Shown in pieces: positions 34,401 through 46,925 of a DNA stretch of 64,000 nucleotides. The notes beneath the pieces are model-generated. The model ran no database searches. It was not told the DNA's origin and saw only the letters and a list, made by a program, of their open reading frames with translations. The stretch covers positions 6,732,501-6,796,500 of the forward strand of contig JABWDB010000014.1 in NCBI GenBank assembly GCA_019614645.1. Direction: 5' to 3'. Within the stretch, counting starts at the first letter, position 1. Every line of letters begins with the position of its first letter. Source of the stretch: Stratiolaelaps scimitus. Taxonomy: Eukaryota > Arthropoda > Arachnida > Mesostigmata > Laelapidae. The position numbers and the translations under genes were made by a program.

Positions 34401-36656
34401 TCGTCATTAGAGCTGAAGTCGCGGTGCTCCTTGGACCGAGCAGCGACTTTCAGCCAGACTCGCTTGTGGCTTCGTTGAGGAGCAACATAAAACTCAGAAA
34501 AAAGCGTTTGTCTAGGCACTTCACGTGAAGCAAGAGCCCTTGTGCTAGCCGACTACCACAATCGACAATTCGAATCAGGTGTCATTTCCTAAAAAGCTAG
34601 CCCCGAGTTTCGCCTGCTTGTCTCATCTAGGGCCATTTATTGTTTATATTCTTATAGAATCTGGAGTAGAAATTCGAACATTTTGACGACATCATGTCTT
34701 ACTATACTGAGATTTATATATATATATATATAAGAGTGCGATAGAACCTTAGAAATTGTATTCACCTATTGAACAGCTGCTGCTGAAATCAGCGGTGTGA
34801 ACAAATCTCTCACAAGAGCGCCGCAACAGCGAGTTGTCACAAACTCAACGATACATTTACCTCTCACTAGCAGTTAAATTCATTAATAGTGTCAACAAAT
34901 AAAAATAGCTGAGCAGTAATTGTTAATTATTATTATTAACAATTTAATAGTAATATTTATCATTTAGCAGTGTTGGCGAATTTAGACGTCCAGACTGCGG
35001 CTAAGATCAAATAGCGCAAGCGTGTCTATGAATAAATGCGCAATAAATTTATTGTGATTTTCCTGCTCTAATCTAATCTGTCATTACTTTGCATTTCCTT
35101 GACATATATAGTTTGACAATAATTTAGTAATTATTTTCCCTATTTCAATATAATCTGTAGAAATCCCCTTACGCCTCATAATTGTCTTGACTCTCTCATC
35201 TTTGACATCGCCATCGATTTGCCACTACCCATCACAACCCTGCTCGCCCTTCCATTGTAGCCATCAATCCTATCCGATTATAGTTCTCATATTAGCAGTC
35301 GGTATTATTATCTACTACTATTATTATTATTATTCACGTGGAATTTCGTTTATTAAATGATCTAAGATTTTGCTTCCATGCCCAGTTTCTCCCCCTCGAC
35401 TTGTATTAATAAGTGTAATTTATCCATTTGTTCAATCGAAATCTCCGCAACAAGATGCCGATTGCCTCGTCGATTTATGAAATCTAACCCTATACTGATG
35501 CGAGCCAATGCTTCTGTAGTCCGATCACTAAAATCAACATTATGGATCTCATAAACTCGTGACGAATACATTTCACAGGGTTCCTGTGAAGCAACTCAAG
35601 CCTATTGACTAAATTTCATAGTAACAATAATATTCCATATTTTCGGAGACAACCCCTCCTCTTCTTTGTCTCTCTGTGTGTCTCTCTCTCTCTTTAGAAT
35701 ATGGCGAAAGTTGATCAATGACCGACGCGTCAAAGATCACTCTCAGTGTTCACCTCTCGAAATCCGGTAAACAGGCGGTATTACCAGACAAATATTGGCA
35801 ATTTTTAGTAATAACAAATAGTCATTTCGTGTGCTCAGCTTGAGTTGGACCTCACAGAGGGAATATCAATGAGCCCATCTGATTGACATATGAATAACGG
35901 CGGAACGAAACAAATGGTATGATACATTGGACATTTTCCAACGATGATCGGCAAAGCCTGCCGCTGCTAGATACGTTTTTCAAACGAGATCCACAAACTC
36001 GCCCAGCCAAAACCCAAGCGGACCTCGGCCGATTTTGACCAGCTGTTTTAAGTCCTCTGTATAGAATAGGGATCGAGGGGGATCATAATGAAATGACACA
36101 TAGCACCTAAGTATAACGAACTCTATTCCACTAAATGCACGCCGAAATGCTAGCTCGGCTTTTGTGAAATGCGCAGCTCTGCAACACGCGCTCGCCCGTT
36201 CTTTACAACACTTGAACGGCCTTCTGAGAACGAGGTCGGCATTCGACACTCGACGTGTCATCTCGACGGATCATTGTTGCAGCAACCCTACGGAATCCCA
36301 GTTCCCTGCCGCGCTATTTTTACAAGCACCCACAAACGCACGAACGGCCCTCGCTTTGCTGAACGTCGGCCCGATTCGTTTGACAGTCGCTTGTGTGCGA
36401 TTGTTGCATCCACGAAAACGAGCGACGGGATATTCGAGGCGTAGTTACGCAGTTCTTAAGGATCGAGAAATCCCGTCGTGGTGACCACGTCAATGCCAAC
36501 GGGTATCTCCAAACGGCAAACAACAGAATCGCAATGGGTTGGCTGTTCGGTCGATCGGGACTCGGCATCCGACACATCAGTCGGCGCGATATGATTCGCC
36601 TATTTCATACAAGAAGGCAGGCACAAGCATTGGAGCTAGAGCTATCTGTTAGCATA
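21257..36656. other. Long stretch without a recognised gene
   Basis: About 15 kb upstream of the EHD start codon. I found no exon chain or family match on either strand. Microsatellites are frequent: (TAA)n near 21377; (TA)n near 21635, 22079, 23507, 27286, 27570, 28445, 32310 and 34100; (CT)n near 24515, 27820, 30535, 32709 and 33845; and (GT)/(CA) runs near 25080. Open frames of 60-150 codons occur but overlap on opposite strands and look random. It may be intergenic DNA or an intron of an unrecognised gene. Confidence 0.45.
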
Positions 36657-37107
36657 CAGAGTGTCCGCAAAGATACGCAACCCCATGAACGGCCAAGCAT
36701 CGTTTGACGGTATCGAACGGTAACCAACCTTCCATGATTTCTTCCCCCATATACTCTCCAAGTGAATATATTATCTAGATTGCATCATGGATTTCACAGC
36801 AAAGAAATAAAAGACGAGAAGCCACGAAAAAATTGCCTCGGACGAAGACGTGAAGCCTTGGCTGAGGTCGTGAACCGCGCGTGGAGTTTAAAGCTGTCAC
36901 CCTTTGCCGACCTCGAGGAGAATTGTACTCGAACCTTTTCCGTGCTTTTTCTTATTCGTTTCTTTGAAACTGCGCGCTGTTATCAAAATATTATATAGTT
37001 ATTGAATACACTAATAAAACGAAAATGCAAGAATGGTTTTCGAACGTTCGAAGTTGCCAACTCTTCTTTATTCTCCTATAGGGTCCTATAACTTTGCGAA
37101 CACCCTG
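36657..37107. mobile_element. MITE-like DNA transposon with TA target-site duplication
   Basis: The left end begins CAGAGTGTCCGCAAAG and the right end, read on the other strand, begins CAGGGTGTTCGCAAAG. They form a terminal inverted repeat of about 19 bp with three mismatches. Each end is directly flanked by TA (36655-36656 and 37108-37109), as in Tc1/mariner-type insertion. The 451-bp interior encodes no transposase, so this is a non-autonomous element. Confidence 0.7.
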
Positions 37108-37302
37108 TATATCGATGGCGGGACCGCTATTTTAGGCTATAAACAAACATAGAAAACGTCCGAGCCAACCGTAACCAGAATGATAATCCAGAAACGTATT
37201 GTACAATACAATCGGATAGAGAGGGAGAGCGAGTGAGTCATTTTATCCTATCGTCGAGTCAGTTCCTCCTTGCGGCATTTGTGATTCGTTGACAAACGAC
37301 AT

Positions 37303-37304
<2 letters not shown>

Positions 37305-37348
<44 letters not shown>
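37305..37348. repeat. (CT)n microsatellite
   Basis: About 44 bp of nearly pure CT dinucleotide repeat, interrupted by one extra T. It is one of the longest CT tracts in the window. Confidence 0.95.
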
Positions 37349-40300
37349 ATAGCCATTGTCGTTATCCTCATCGTGGTTGTTCTTGTCATCGCAGCTGGCT
37401 AAGCCTGCTGCCTTTATCCAAATGCCGACCTTGTCAAAATTTGGACGAATATGTTGCAAGAATGAGATTCGCTCTAGAGATTCGCCTGATGCTTACTCGG
37501 AGCGAATACACAAATAGTAACTTGGCCCACTTCTGACCCGTTATCGGGATGTCCTCGGAGTCGTTCCGACCTGTGTTAGCGTATGGGCTATGTTGGACGA
37601 GTTGTTACGACTACCGGCCACTGATTTTATATGAGAGCTACTATACTGCATTGAATAAGTAGAATAACCCTTTGTGTGTTGGCCCAAAAAAAGAGTAATA
37701 TTACCCCGTACGTTTGAATTAGTTACGTTATATTAGCAACTCTTGTTTGATCCGAGTAATTCAGACCACATAGGTGTGACTACAACATTACATTGTAAGT
37801 TTTTTTTCTTCTGATTAGCTAAATAGTGGAAAACGTGTGTTCTTGATGTGTGTATGTGTGTGTGGCGAGTTTGCTTTGGTAACAATAATGAATAATATTA
37901 ATTATACTAACATTCCTCATTTGTTCTAACGGGTTTCACCTAACTATGGCCAATGCTCGCAACTCAGTTGAGCTTTGCGTGAATCCTGAGCGAAATCCAC
38001 GCGCCAAATGTCAACTCGCCGTGGTCCCATATTATAACATATTAATTCAGTTGAAATAATAAGTCTCGTCCAAAAACCACTCAAAAAGTAACCAAGTGTG
38101 AGCATGCAGTTGGGCACCGATTAAGCATTGTGCCAATCAAATATCATAGAAATGTACGCTCTCATTTAAGATGCATACTTGTTATGCGTCAATAGAGCAA
38201 AGAATGCAATTAAATTTCGCCTCTGTTTAGCCTTGCTTCGTCACACAGTGACAAAACCTCAGTGACGACATTTATTTGAAAATTTACCGACAATACATGA
38301 GGCCTATCGAAGCTATAAGAAACAATCAATTTTATGAGGCTTGTACCACGTACAAGTCTCCCGCTGTGGGAAGATCGGATTAAGCTGTCGTCGCTAGAAC
38401 ATCGATGGCTCACGGTGACTGCTGGCTGTGTCATATTCTAAGTGACCTCGTGGTCGACGCCACGCCTGACATCGTGTGTTAGATATACGTACTATAATAG
38501 AATTAGTGCTGGGTGTGTGTGTGTGTGTGTGTGTGTATACATACATATCGATGCATTGATCACCAAAGTAACGACAGCTCAGTAACGTGCTAATGAATCA
38601 ATGCATATGCCTTAGACGAAATACCGCTCACCGTTGCTCGCCACCGGCAGATAGACATCTCTGAGACTTTACATTAGCATATATTATAATGAGTTCTAAA
38701 TAGTGTGAAACACGGATGGATTAGCAGTTGACAGCCTTGCCGACTGCGGACTAATGGCTACTTGCCTCAGTGAGACGCTCCGAACGAAGCTGGGGCCAGC
38801 ATTGTTAACGCCTCGTAGGTCAATCAGACGGGTCGTTGGTAACGACGTCCATTCCAGGCCATAAACAACACGATCGCACGACATACTCACGATCTATTAC
38901 CAGCTGCCGCCCGAGCCGCTAAGGCACTGCCGGCGGCGCAGGCCCCGAAGCGTGCGACCTGCCCTATGGACTGTGGTACTCTACCATAGTAGAAGTGCGC
39001 GACCAGAGCGCATCAAACGGTCGACAATGTTGTTATTATTATTATTACTACCAGTCTTCCGTTCATGCGTAATAGTCACATGCTGCTAAACTTACAACGT
39101 TCGATCGAACCTGAGAATTATTATTTACAACGGGGACGACTCGACCACGCTTACTCCAGAGCATGACGAAGATGGCGCTGTTTCGTAATGAAAGCAATTG
39201 TTAGACGTCTGACATGGTGACGACCTTAACGCAATGCGGACTTCGACGTTTATTCGGTTCTCGCCCCGCTCTCGCTCCTCGTCATTTGAAGTTATTCGCG
39301 TTTTTGGAGCAGTTTCGGCGCACACTTACATCTCTACTATACCTATCTACCTATCTCGCTAGCTGTGGCAATTTACGCCACACTTTGGAGCTTGGCTCGT
39401 CACGTTATGCGGCGGGACTTGAATCAGTATTGGCCACGTCACACGGCTGATTGTGGAATAAGTACGGAATACTGGTGATGATTATTACTCGACAATAACA
39501 ATGAATATATAATTTAGCCTGCCAATATATATATATATATATATACTACATAATACTTTGCAAGTAAACGAAGACGAAAGCGTCTTACTAGCAGTCATTA
39601 TCATTATATTATTTATAAGGTTCCTAAGGTTGTCTGCATGAGAATATCCAATATTGAGTTGATGGGTTGATTGTTGTACTTTTAACAAAACAAACCTCTG
39701 TCATGATTAGCTTTCTCCACCGCATTTCCTTAATATCGTAGAACATATAGCGTTAATTGAGATGCCCATTGATGTTGTGGCCCATTCGTGAACGTGTCCT
39801 GATCAGCTGGACTATCTATCAGCTGGTAACGAAGAAAATATGACCCGATCCATTTAAACATATCATAGTATTAATTTTCATTGTAGCCGCCAAACTGTCA
39901 CCAGCAACTAGCTCGTCAAGGAGCATCCAGTGACAGAGTTAACATTGTGTCGGCTCCCTTAAATAGCCGTAGCCCCAATCAAATTACGTATACACCCCAC
40001 GTACCCTGGTACGTTCTAGTATCGGCCGAGTTGAACGAACAGCGGTCGAGTTGTAGTCCAGTTTGGGTGGGTCGTTAACGACTCTCGCCGCTGCAACAAC
40101 CGAGTGGCCGACATCCAGCAATCGCTTGCTTGTGCTTAATTAGACGATCGTCCGCTTAATCTTGCTTCGTTATGCTTGGATCTCGTAAAGGTCATCTCGA
40201 TGTCGTGTCAGACGTCGCGGGCCGGGTCGTTCCACCTAGCCCGCTGCGCGTTTCCATAAACACATATATAATGTTTACTTTACGACCTAATAACGCCATT

Positions 40301-41706
40301 TTAACGCGATTTATCTGGGAGAAGGACCCGAAAACGCTTAGGGTTAGGGATAGGTAACAACAGTTGACCACATTTGTGTTTCTTTCATTTTGTTCATTTC
40401 ATAACGAGTTATAAAGTGGTGATCGGAAAAGTGTTCCTGGGGAAAATCCTCAATTATAAAATGAATCGATTCATTCGTTCACACATTTTGTTCGGCCACG
40501 GTCAATCTTTGTAATTTTTTATTAAATTATGAATAGTCATATTTTCAGCTCACATATGATCACAGTAATGAACGACCGAATAGGCCACTGTATTCTTCAA
40601 ATAGATAGGTTACTACATATATGAGATACCAGGCGACGATAGCAGTTAAAACTGCACGTACTGAGCATGCTCTATGTTTGTGCTTCGTTCCTAGCAAACG
40701 GCATCGCGACGTCTCAAACGTACACTGTCATCAAAAAACCATATCTGACACTTAGCCTTGCTGTGGTAAGACCTCGGTCACTGCGGTACCTCCGTTCTCC
40801 GCGAGTGGCATCCTCTGCCTGTCGGCTGTTGACAACCCGATTTAAAAAAAAAAAGCAACAACAAGAATAACGCCTACACAATCTCCTGTACCCGGAGGCC
40901 ACCAGCTGTACGCTACGACAGGCCGTCACCATGGACCAAAGCGGATGGATACTTCTTGTTTTTCCCTTCAGGTGGCGCTTCCCTGCCGTTCAAACGTTGA
41001 CCGTTCGTGGCTCGGAACCCGAGCTGAGCTGGACGGATCGACTCAGGCAGGAAGACGTCCGGACGAGTGAACGAACAGTCAAACAGACAGACATTTACTG
41101 AGCAGCGTAATGCGACGTCGGACGACGTCTACGCCTACAACGGCGGTGTCGACCGCTTGGTTTAGTCTGCCACGTATGCCGAGACGCCGCAAGCAAGAAC
41201 AACGACATTATCGCTGCTATTATTAATATGATTATTATTATTATTATTATTATTATCATCATCATCATCATTATCATCATCACCATAAGCAGCAATCGTT
41301 CCATAACGGATCGTTCGTTCGCTAAGCTGTTGCCGCGTTCGCGACAACGAAGATAAACAGCTTCTCATCAGGGAAGATGCCGGCACGATCCGCGGCGCTT
41401 CAGGTCGGATCCTGTCTAGTGCCTCGGTGGTGTCTCTTCTCTCGGTCAACCTCGGAGCGGACGCGTGCTGCGGCACACGGTGCCGTATACGCGGAGGTGG
41501 CTTATACCGACATGCCATGGATCTAGCACAACATGTTGATCTCCACCGCTCCGACACAAATGACGATCTACGCATACGAGGATAGGCTAAGCGGGTGTTT
41601 CATTTTACCGCCGGCGTGAGTCTGCCGTCTCGCTGCGACACTTTCGAAGGAACTTTCGATTAGATAAATACTAGATGGATACTGCCTGGAGGTGCTCCTC
41701 CTTCGT

Positions 41707-41747
<41 letters not shown>

Positions 41748-43278
41748 GTGCGTAATATCATACTGTTAATTAATACGTGTGATAATGATCTTATGATTAG
41801 GTTCGACGGTTGGGACGAACAGACAGTGTACGCGTATGCGCATGTGTGTTTCGGAGGAGACGGGAGATTCACGGCTGGGGCGAGTCAGCTGTCGCGGCGA
41901 CAGTAGTAGCTATGCCGTGAGATACGCTTGTGTAATCGGTGTAATGGCCTCTTTCGCATTCTCCCACCTCGGTCCCGCGCCTATAAGTGAATGATGGATG
42001 AAGAAATGGATGAATAAATGAATCCCCGCATATATTCGAGCCTCCGGATTCGCTAGGATAGTCCACAGATTCTGTACACTCACGACTCTCGGTGTCAGAA
42101 CGAAAGAGCACGCATAGTAACACAAGAGAGTACTCGACCTTTTGAGTTGTTGCTCAAACGGCAAATATGGCCAAATTTCGACAAGAAAATGACTCTCTGT
42201 TAATAATCGTTTTTCACAGCAAACATGGAACATAGGAACGAGGTGAATCGCCTAACTACGATCCACTCCGTAAGAATGCGATTTGTTCGGCGCTAGTCCA
42301 CGCAATGAAAGTGCAACAGCTTTAACTTCGATGTCACCTGACTACCGTATATATGTATATATATATATATATATATATCAATATGGACATCCATCATGAC
42401 TATCTTTGCCATAATCAGCTGCTTAGTCTCGCCGATTCAAAATACTCCTTATACTTTGAACCAGAGAACGAGAGAGCGGGAGAGACGGGTGTACAGGTGC
42501 CGCTAACGACGACGACGCGCTCGGGCTAACCGCAGGAACGAATCCTGTATCTAACCAAGTATCATATAACACCACTCGATAGCATATATCCTCCCGACTG
42601 GTCAAGGGCACAAGGGTATTCCATTATCCTCTACATCGTCTCCGCCATTTCCATCGAAATACTTGTTCAAAACACGCTCCACCAGCCAATCCTGCGCCGG
42701 CTGGTACCGACACTGCTGGCCCAAACAACGAATTGTGCAGTGGTCATCCGCAGTTGTCCGCAGTTTAGTTTTTTTTTCCAGTTGTCTGGTCTGCCACATT
42801 TCATGGAGCTCCTTATCCAGCCAAAATGCGATCGAGGCACTATGCCATTGTCGACCTATAAACGAAGTCACACTTCCGAGACCCTCGCACCTTCCACCCA
42901 CGACTATATAGCTGCTTTGTGATGATCACCCCGATCTCAGCGTATAAAAAAAACACGTATATATGTATCATAAATATAAATGCGTACGGATGTATGTATG
43001 CGACATTCGAATTTGGGTGATGCGCGCTGGTCGTCGTCACGATGGGCTAAGGAAAGTCGTCGTATCGAGTCGAATTTGGCTGTCACTGTGGCTGGAAATT
43101 CGACGTCAGAGGGCAGTGAAGAGTCGCGCAAGTTAGCCACAAGTGTAGCTGGTCGGTGATTTCAAATTGGAATCAGTGAGCGGGACCTGATCGCAGTAAC
43201 GACAAAAGGAACAACAAGAGAAGATGTCGTTGCTACGATGATTACCGTCTACGGCGGAGAAGTCGCTCTGATAAGTCA

Positions 43279-43311
43279 AGGTAAAGGTAAAGCTTTATTG
43301 GTTTATTAAAG
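43279..43311 (-). repeat. Short interspersed repeat, copy 2
   Basis: This matches 17941-17973 in reverse orientation at 32 of 33 positions, including the tandem GGTAAA end. The similarity stops abruptly at both sides, as expected for the conserved end of a dispersed element. Confidence 0.5.
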
Positions 43312-43707
43312 GCGATGCCATTTTGAATTGCAGTTCTTTGCAGTGTGCAGACAATCTTCTCATAGCGGATGGACTATTGTTAAAAAAAACAAGCTTCTTC
43401 ACAGGCTGGTTGTCACAGGAAGATGTGGAAAAGGAAACGCGGGTATATATATTAAATAGCAGCGTTACGTCTTATTATTAATTAAGTCCCGTCACGTACT
43501 CGATTTAGGTACGGCTGCTAATTTCCAACTATCAGCCGCAGTTTATATTGTATAAGGTGCTCAATTGATTCTCGTGGCTATAGCCGAACGCGTTGGGCCT
43601 ATGTCAAAAATGCCTCTATGTCTACCTAATATGGCCTGTCAAGGTTCATCCTTAATGACAGTAGATCACAATAAGATATTTACAACGGAGCGCAAACTGA
43701 ATATGTA

Positions 43708-43735
43708 CAGGGTGTTCAGAAAATTAGGCGACCCT
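43708..43735 (+). mobile_element. Possible transposon end (TA-flanked)
   Basis: CAGGGTGTTCAGAAAATTAG is preceded by TA. Its first ten bases equal the right terminal repeat of the MITE at 36657-37107, and the style is common to mariner-like elements. I did not find the matching opposite end, so this may be a truncated copy or chance. Confidence 0.35.
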
Positions 43736-44846
43736 ATCGAAGACTCAAATGTACTACTCCCCCCGCGCGCTATTCAAACGTCAACTCAATTCTGGGGGTT
43801 TCAAAGGAAATCTTTTCTGCAATTGCTCCCCCCTCCCCCCAGAAATCCCAGGAAACGACAGCGACATTCGAAACTGTCAATATCAGGTTTATATCAAACT
43901 CTGGTGCAATATTTGAAAACGTACATTAGCTATAGGAATAGTCTGCTATTGTTTGACTCGAGGCATGCCGCGCTGTACAATCATAACTCGATAATAGCCT
44001 GCTTACTGCGGCATTCGTGACGCTTGAAATATATATATATATATACATTCTCCCTTTTGTTCGAGCATCGGCAGTTGCGCATCAACAGCAGGTCTTATCC
44101 CAATTACGGTTTTTACTTCTCGAGATGTTCCAGAGAACAAGTACTCCTAGTCAGTGAATCACCAGTAGTGTATAATCGAGCAATCGCTCATGACAGTGGG
44201 CCAAGGGTTAATGCTTTGTTTGTAGCCACATTGTGGCGAACCAAGGCTCCACTTCCCTTGGCTTTCAAACGAGCAAACATAAACACGGCAAGAAATCGGA
44301 AGCTCGAGCGACTGATACGCGGTAACGGTCGCGATCATGCACCAGGTCAAGGGTCTGTCAAGACGCCTGAAGGAGCAAGGAGCATCCAGAAGCAAAAAGC
44401 TGGCTCAAACTCGCTCAAATGCTGACGAGCTTCTTCGACGACCACGTTGCCAGCCGGCGCTATTGGATGGATAGCGTGTGCTGTTGTTGTTATTGTTGTT
44501 GTCGATCGTCATCACAGTTTTTGTGGGGCGGTCTTTGACGAATCATCACGAGAAAGACTTGGAAAATGCGTTATAACGCGGCAGCTCAATGATCCAAAGC
44601 TTTTTTTTTCTAAGGTATCCGGTGATTCGATTTTCCGGCCGTGCCGTCCATCTGCCGTCCAGTCAATATGCTCAAAATTGGTAGTATATATATATATATA
44701 TATATATTCATTTCAAAAACTCGTGCCAAGCACACAAATGTAGTTCATTGTCGAATATTCCTGAATCTAGTTATCTGCAAACAGCAGTGATGTGTCGAAA
44801 TTTTCGACGCAGACAGGAAACGACGATTGCATAATAATCAAAACAT

Positions 44847-44997
44847 TGATGTTAATAATGCCGTTTCCAGAAATCGGTAGCATTTGAAATAATAATCCAT
44901 GAGACGACACTTTTTCGCTATTATTTTTACGAGAACTTAAGCGTTGTGATAAGACTGCAGTTCCGTTAATAAACCAAACCTTGTATTGTATTGCATT
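44847..44997 (+). repeat. Dispersed repeat, copy 2
   Basis: This is the partner of 2376-2532, in the same orientation and with about 70 percent similarity by eye. The best conserved part is the last 60 bp, around CTGCAGTTCCG and AATAAACCAAAC. Confidence 0.6.
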
Positions 44998-45429
44998 CGG
45001 ATATACGCTGGTACCGAGTGTCAACCGGATGTAAAATCACAATATAAAACGCTTTAAATAAACATCTTCCGCTGGCACGAATCATTTATCTGAGCGCGAT
45101 GCGAGTCCGTATCTCTCTTTAAGTCACCTCATAGCGCCCTCCGACAGACGGCCGTATTCTTCGTTCATATAATATTGTACTTGCATAAGAGCATAGTATT
45201 ATACATATATCATGATTCGACGTTGTCTATCGACCATGTTAGGTCGATCTCTCTAATCATCTAAACTTGTCCCAATGTTAATTATTTGCCATTCGAAAAG
45301 TCTCATAACGGAGCAGCCGTGCGCAATCGACATCGGCCACTGAGAAGGTTTAAGCCAATTAGTGATTGTACTATAAAGCCGTATTACGGTACGAAGGCTC
45401 CTTTGCGGTGACTTAATGGCAAGGCGCGT

Positions 45430-45488
45430 GAAGCGAGGCGCGTCCTATAATTTACTGGGTCCAGTAATTGTAGGACTCGCCTCGCTTC
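45430..45488. repeat. Strong imperfect palindrome / hairpin
   Basis: The left arm 45430-45458 and right arm 45461-45488 are reverse complements over 28-29 bp, with two mismatches and one single-base bulge, around a 2-nt centre. The arms begin GAAGCGAGGCG. A transcript from either strand would fold into a long hairpin. The function is unknown. Confidence 0.85.
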
Positions 45489-46711
45489 TCCCAGCACTAA
45501 CAAAGCGAGTGGGCGGCGATATCCCTGTAGTTGATAGATTCAGCTGGTTGAGCCTATCAAGAGATCACGTACCGAGATCACGTACCGAAACATGAGCAGT
45601 TTAGAGAACCATGACGTTATTATCGATGCGATGACGCGGCACAGAGGCCGCCTTTGATCATCTTCCCGAATCGGTCGAGTGTGAATCACGATGTGTAACG
45701 ATCCTACGGAGCGTACTCTTTGTAGGGACACGGCTGTCAAAATCGGAGTAAATGTTTTGTGTTCTCGGCTCGTCGAACGCAATCATATATGGGCGAGTAC
45801 GAAGCTTTGCCGCAGTAACAGTTATTAATTTATTTAGTATCTCCTAATCATATTTCGACTACTGTTCATATGAACAAGCGCTCCGATGAAACGGGATATA
45901 TATATATATATATATATATATGCGTGTGTGTAAAGTTTTTCAGCATATAGTTCTGCTAATATATTCCCCATTTTGGGAGTCACTCCAAGTACTGGACAAC
46001 TAACGGCAGTTCGCCTTACGCCCCAACAAAGTTGATCGCACCAGACCTATATACATGTATATATATATATTATATATATATATACATTTGCTGAAACCGT
46101 CAGGCCGGATTTACAGAAAACAAAAGACGCTCCGATCCTGACGAGGGGAGCCTATCATACATCCAACCAGTTGCAGATGTCTACTTCGATCTGTCACCCG
46201 GCGAAATCTGCCGAAAGGTACGTCACGGTCGATGTAACAGCGTTACGTTACGTTGGGCACCAGGCACTCGTACCAATCATATCGCGCGAATCGCTGTTCT
46301 TTCCAATTGTTGCCTGCCAGTTCTATCCGCCTACAGTTGACTTGCATCATTTTCGGGCCCTCGGTCCCATACACACACACAGACATCCACACAGCCACAA
46401 TCGCGCACACCGTCGAATACAAGAAGTCGAAGCAGCAGGGCGACACCGTTTTTAACGTCTGCGTGAGGGTATGCCATCGGGCGGCCCGAAAACCAAAAAG
46501 AGAAGTTACAGAAGATTTCTGCTGCCGGTGGTGGTGGTGGTGCTCACGCTGGCGATGACGGTTCTGGTGTTTGGCTTTCTCGTTTATTGACCATCATGAA
46601 CAACACTCGTTGGCTGTACAAGAATCTACGATGCAAAGACTGAATGAACGGGTCGTTACATAGACCCTCAGGGGGTCCAGAGAACATGCCGCGAGTAGAG
46701 CTGACCTCATG

Positions 46712-46748
<37 letters not shown>

Positions 46749-46925
46749 GTAATTTAGTTGCTGTATAATCCCATGGGTGATCAAATATAGAAAGTTATGA
46801 TCCCGACTCAATTCGATTGATGCTAAGGCCCCTGATCAACAAAGCTCCGATTTCAACTTTTAGTTCATTTTAACTCATGCTCGCTCTCCTTTGTTGGTCC
46901 TTTTTCGGTGTTCTATGTGTTCAAT

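Larger units (their letters stand above)
37108..45429. other. Stretch without a recognised gene
   Basis: This contains (CT)n at 37305-37348, (GT)n at about 38514-38536, (TA)n near 39526, 41709, 42352, 44030 and 44690, and an (ATT)/(ATC) run near 41230-41280. Open frames such as 42602-42901 (minus) and 43565-44020 (plus) have no recognisable domain or supporting splice structure. Confidence 0.4.

Noticed and set aside
42423..42911. Two adjacent minus-strand frames that look protein-like
   Set aside because: They are in different frames with no convincing intron between them, and I recognise no family.
43565..44020. 151-codon plus-strand frame
   Set aside because: It starts at a non-ATG codon and contains the transposon-like end at 43708. 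The sequence shows no domain.
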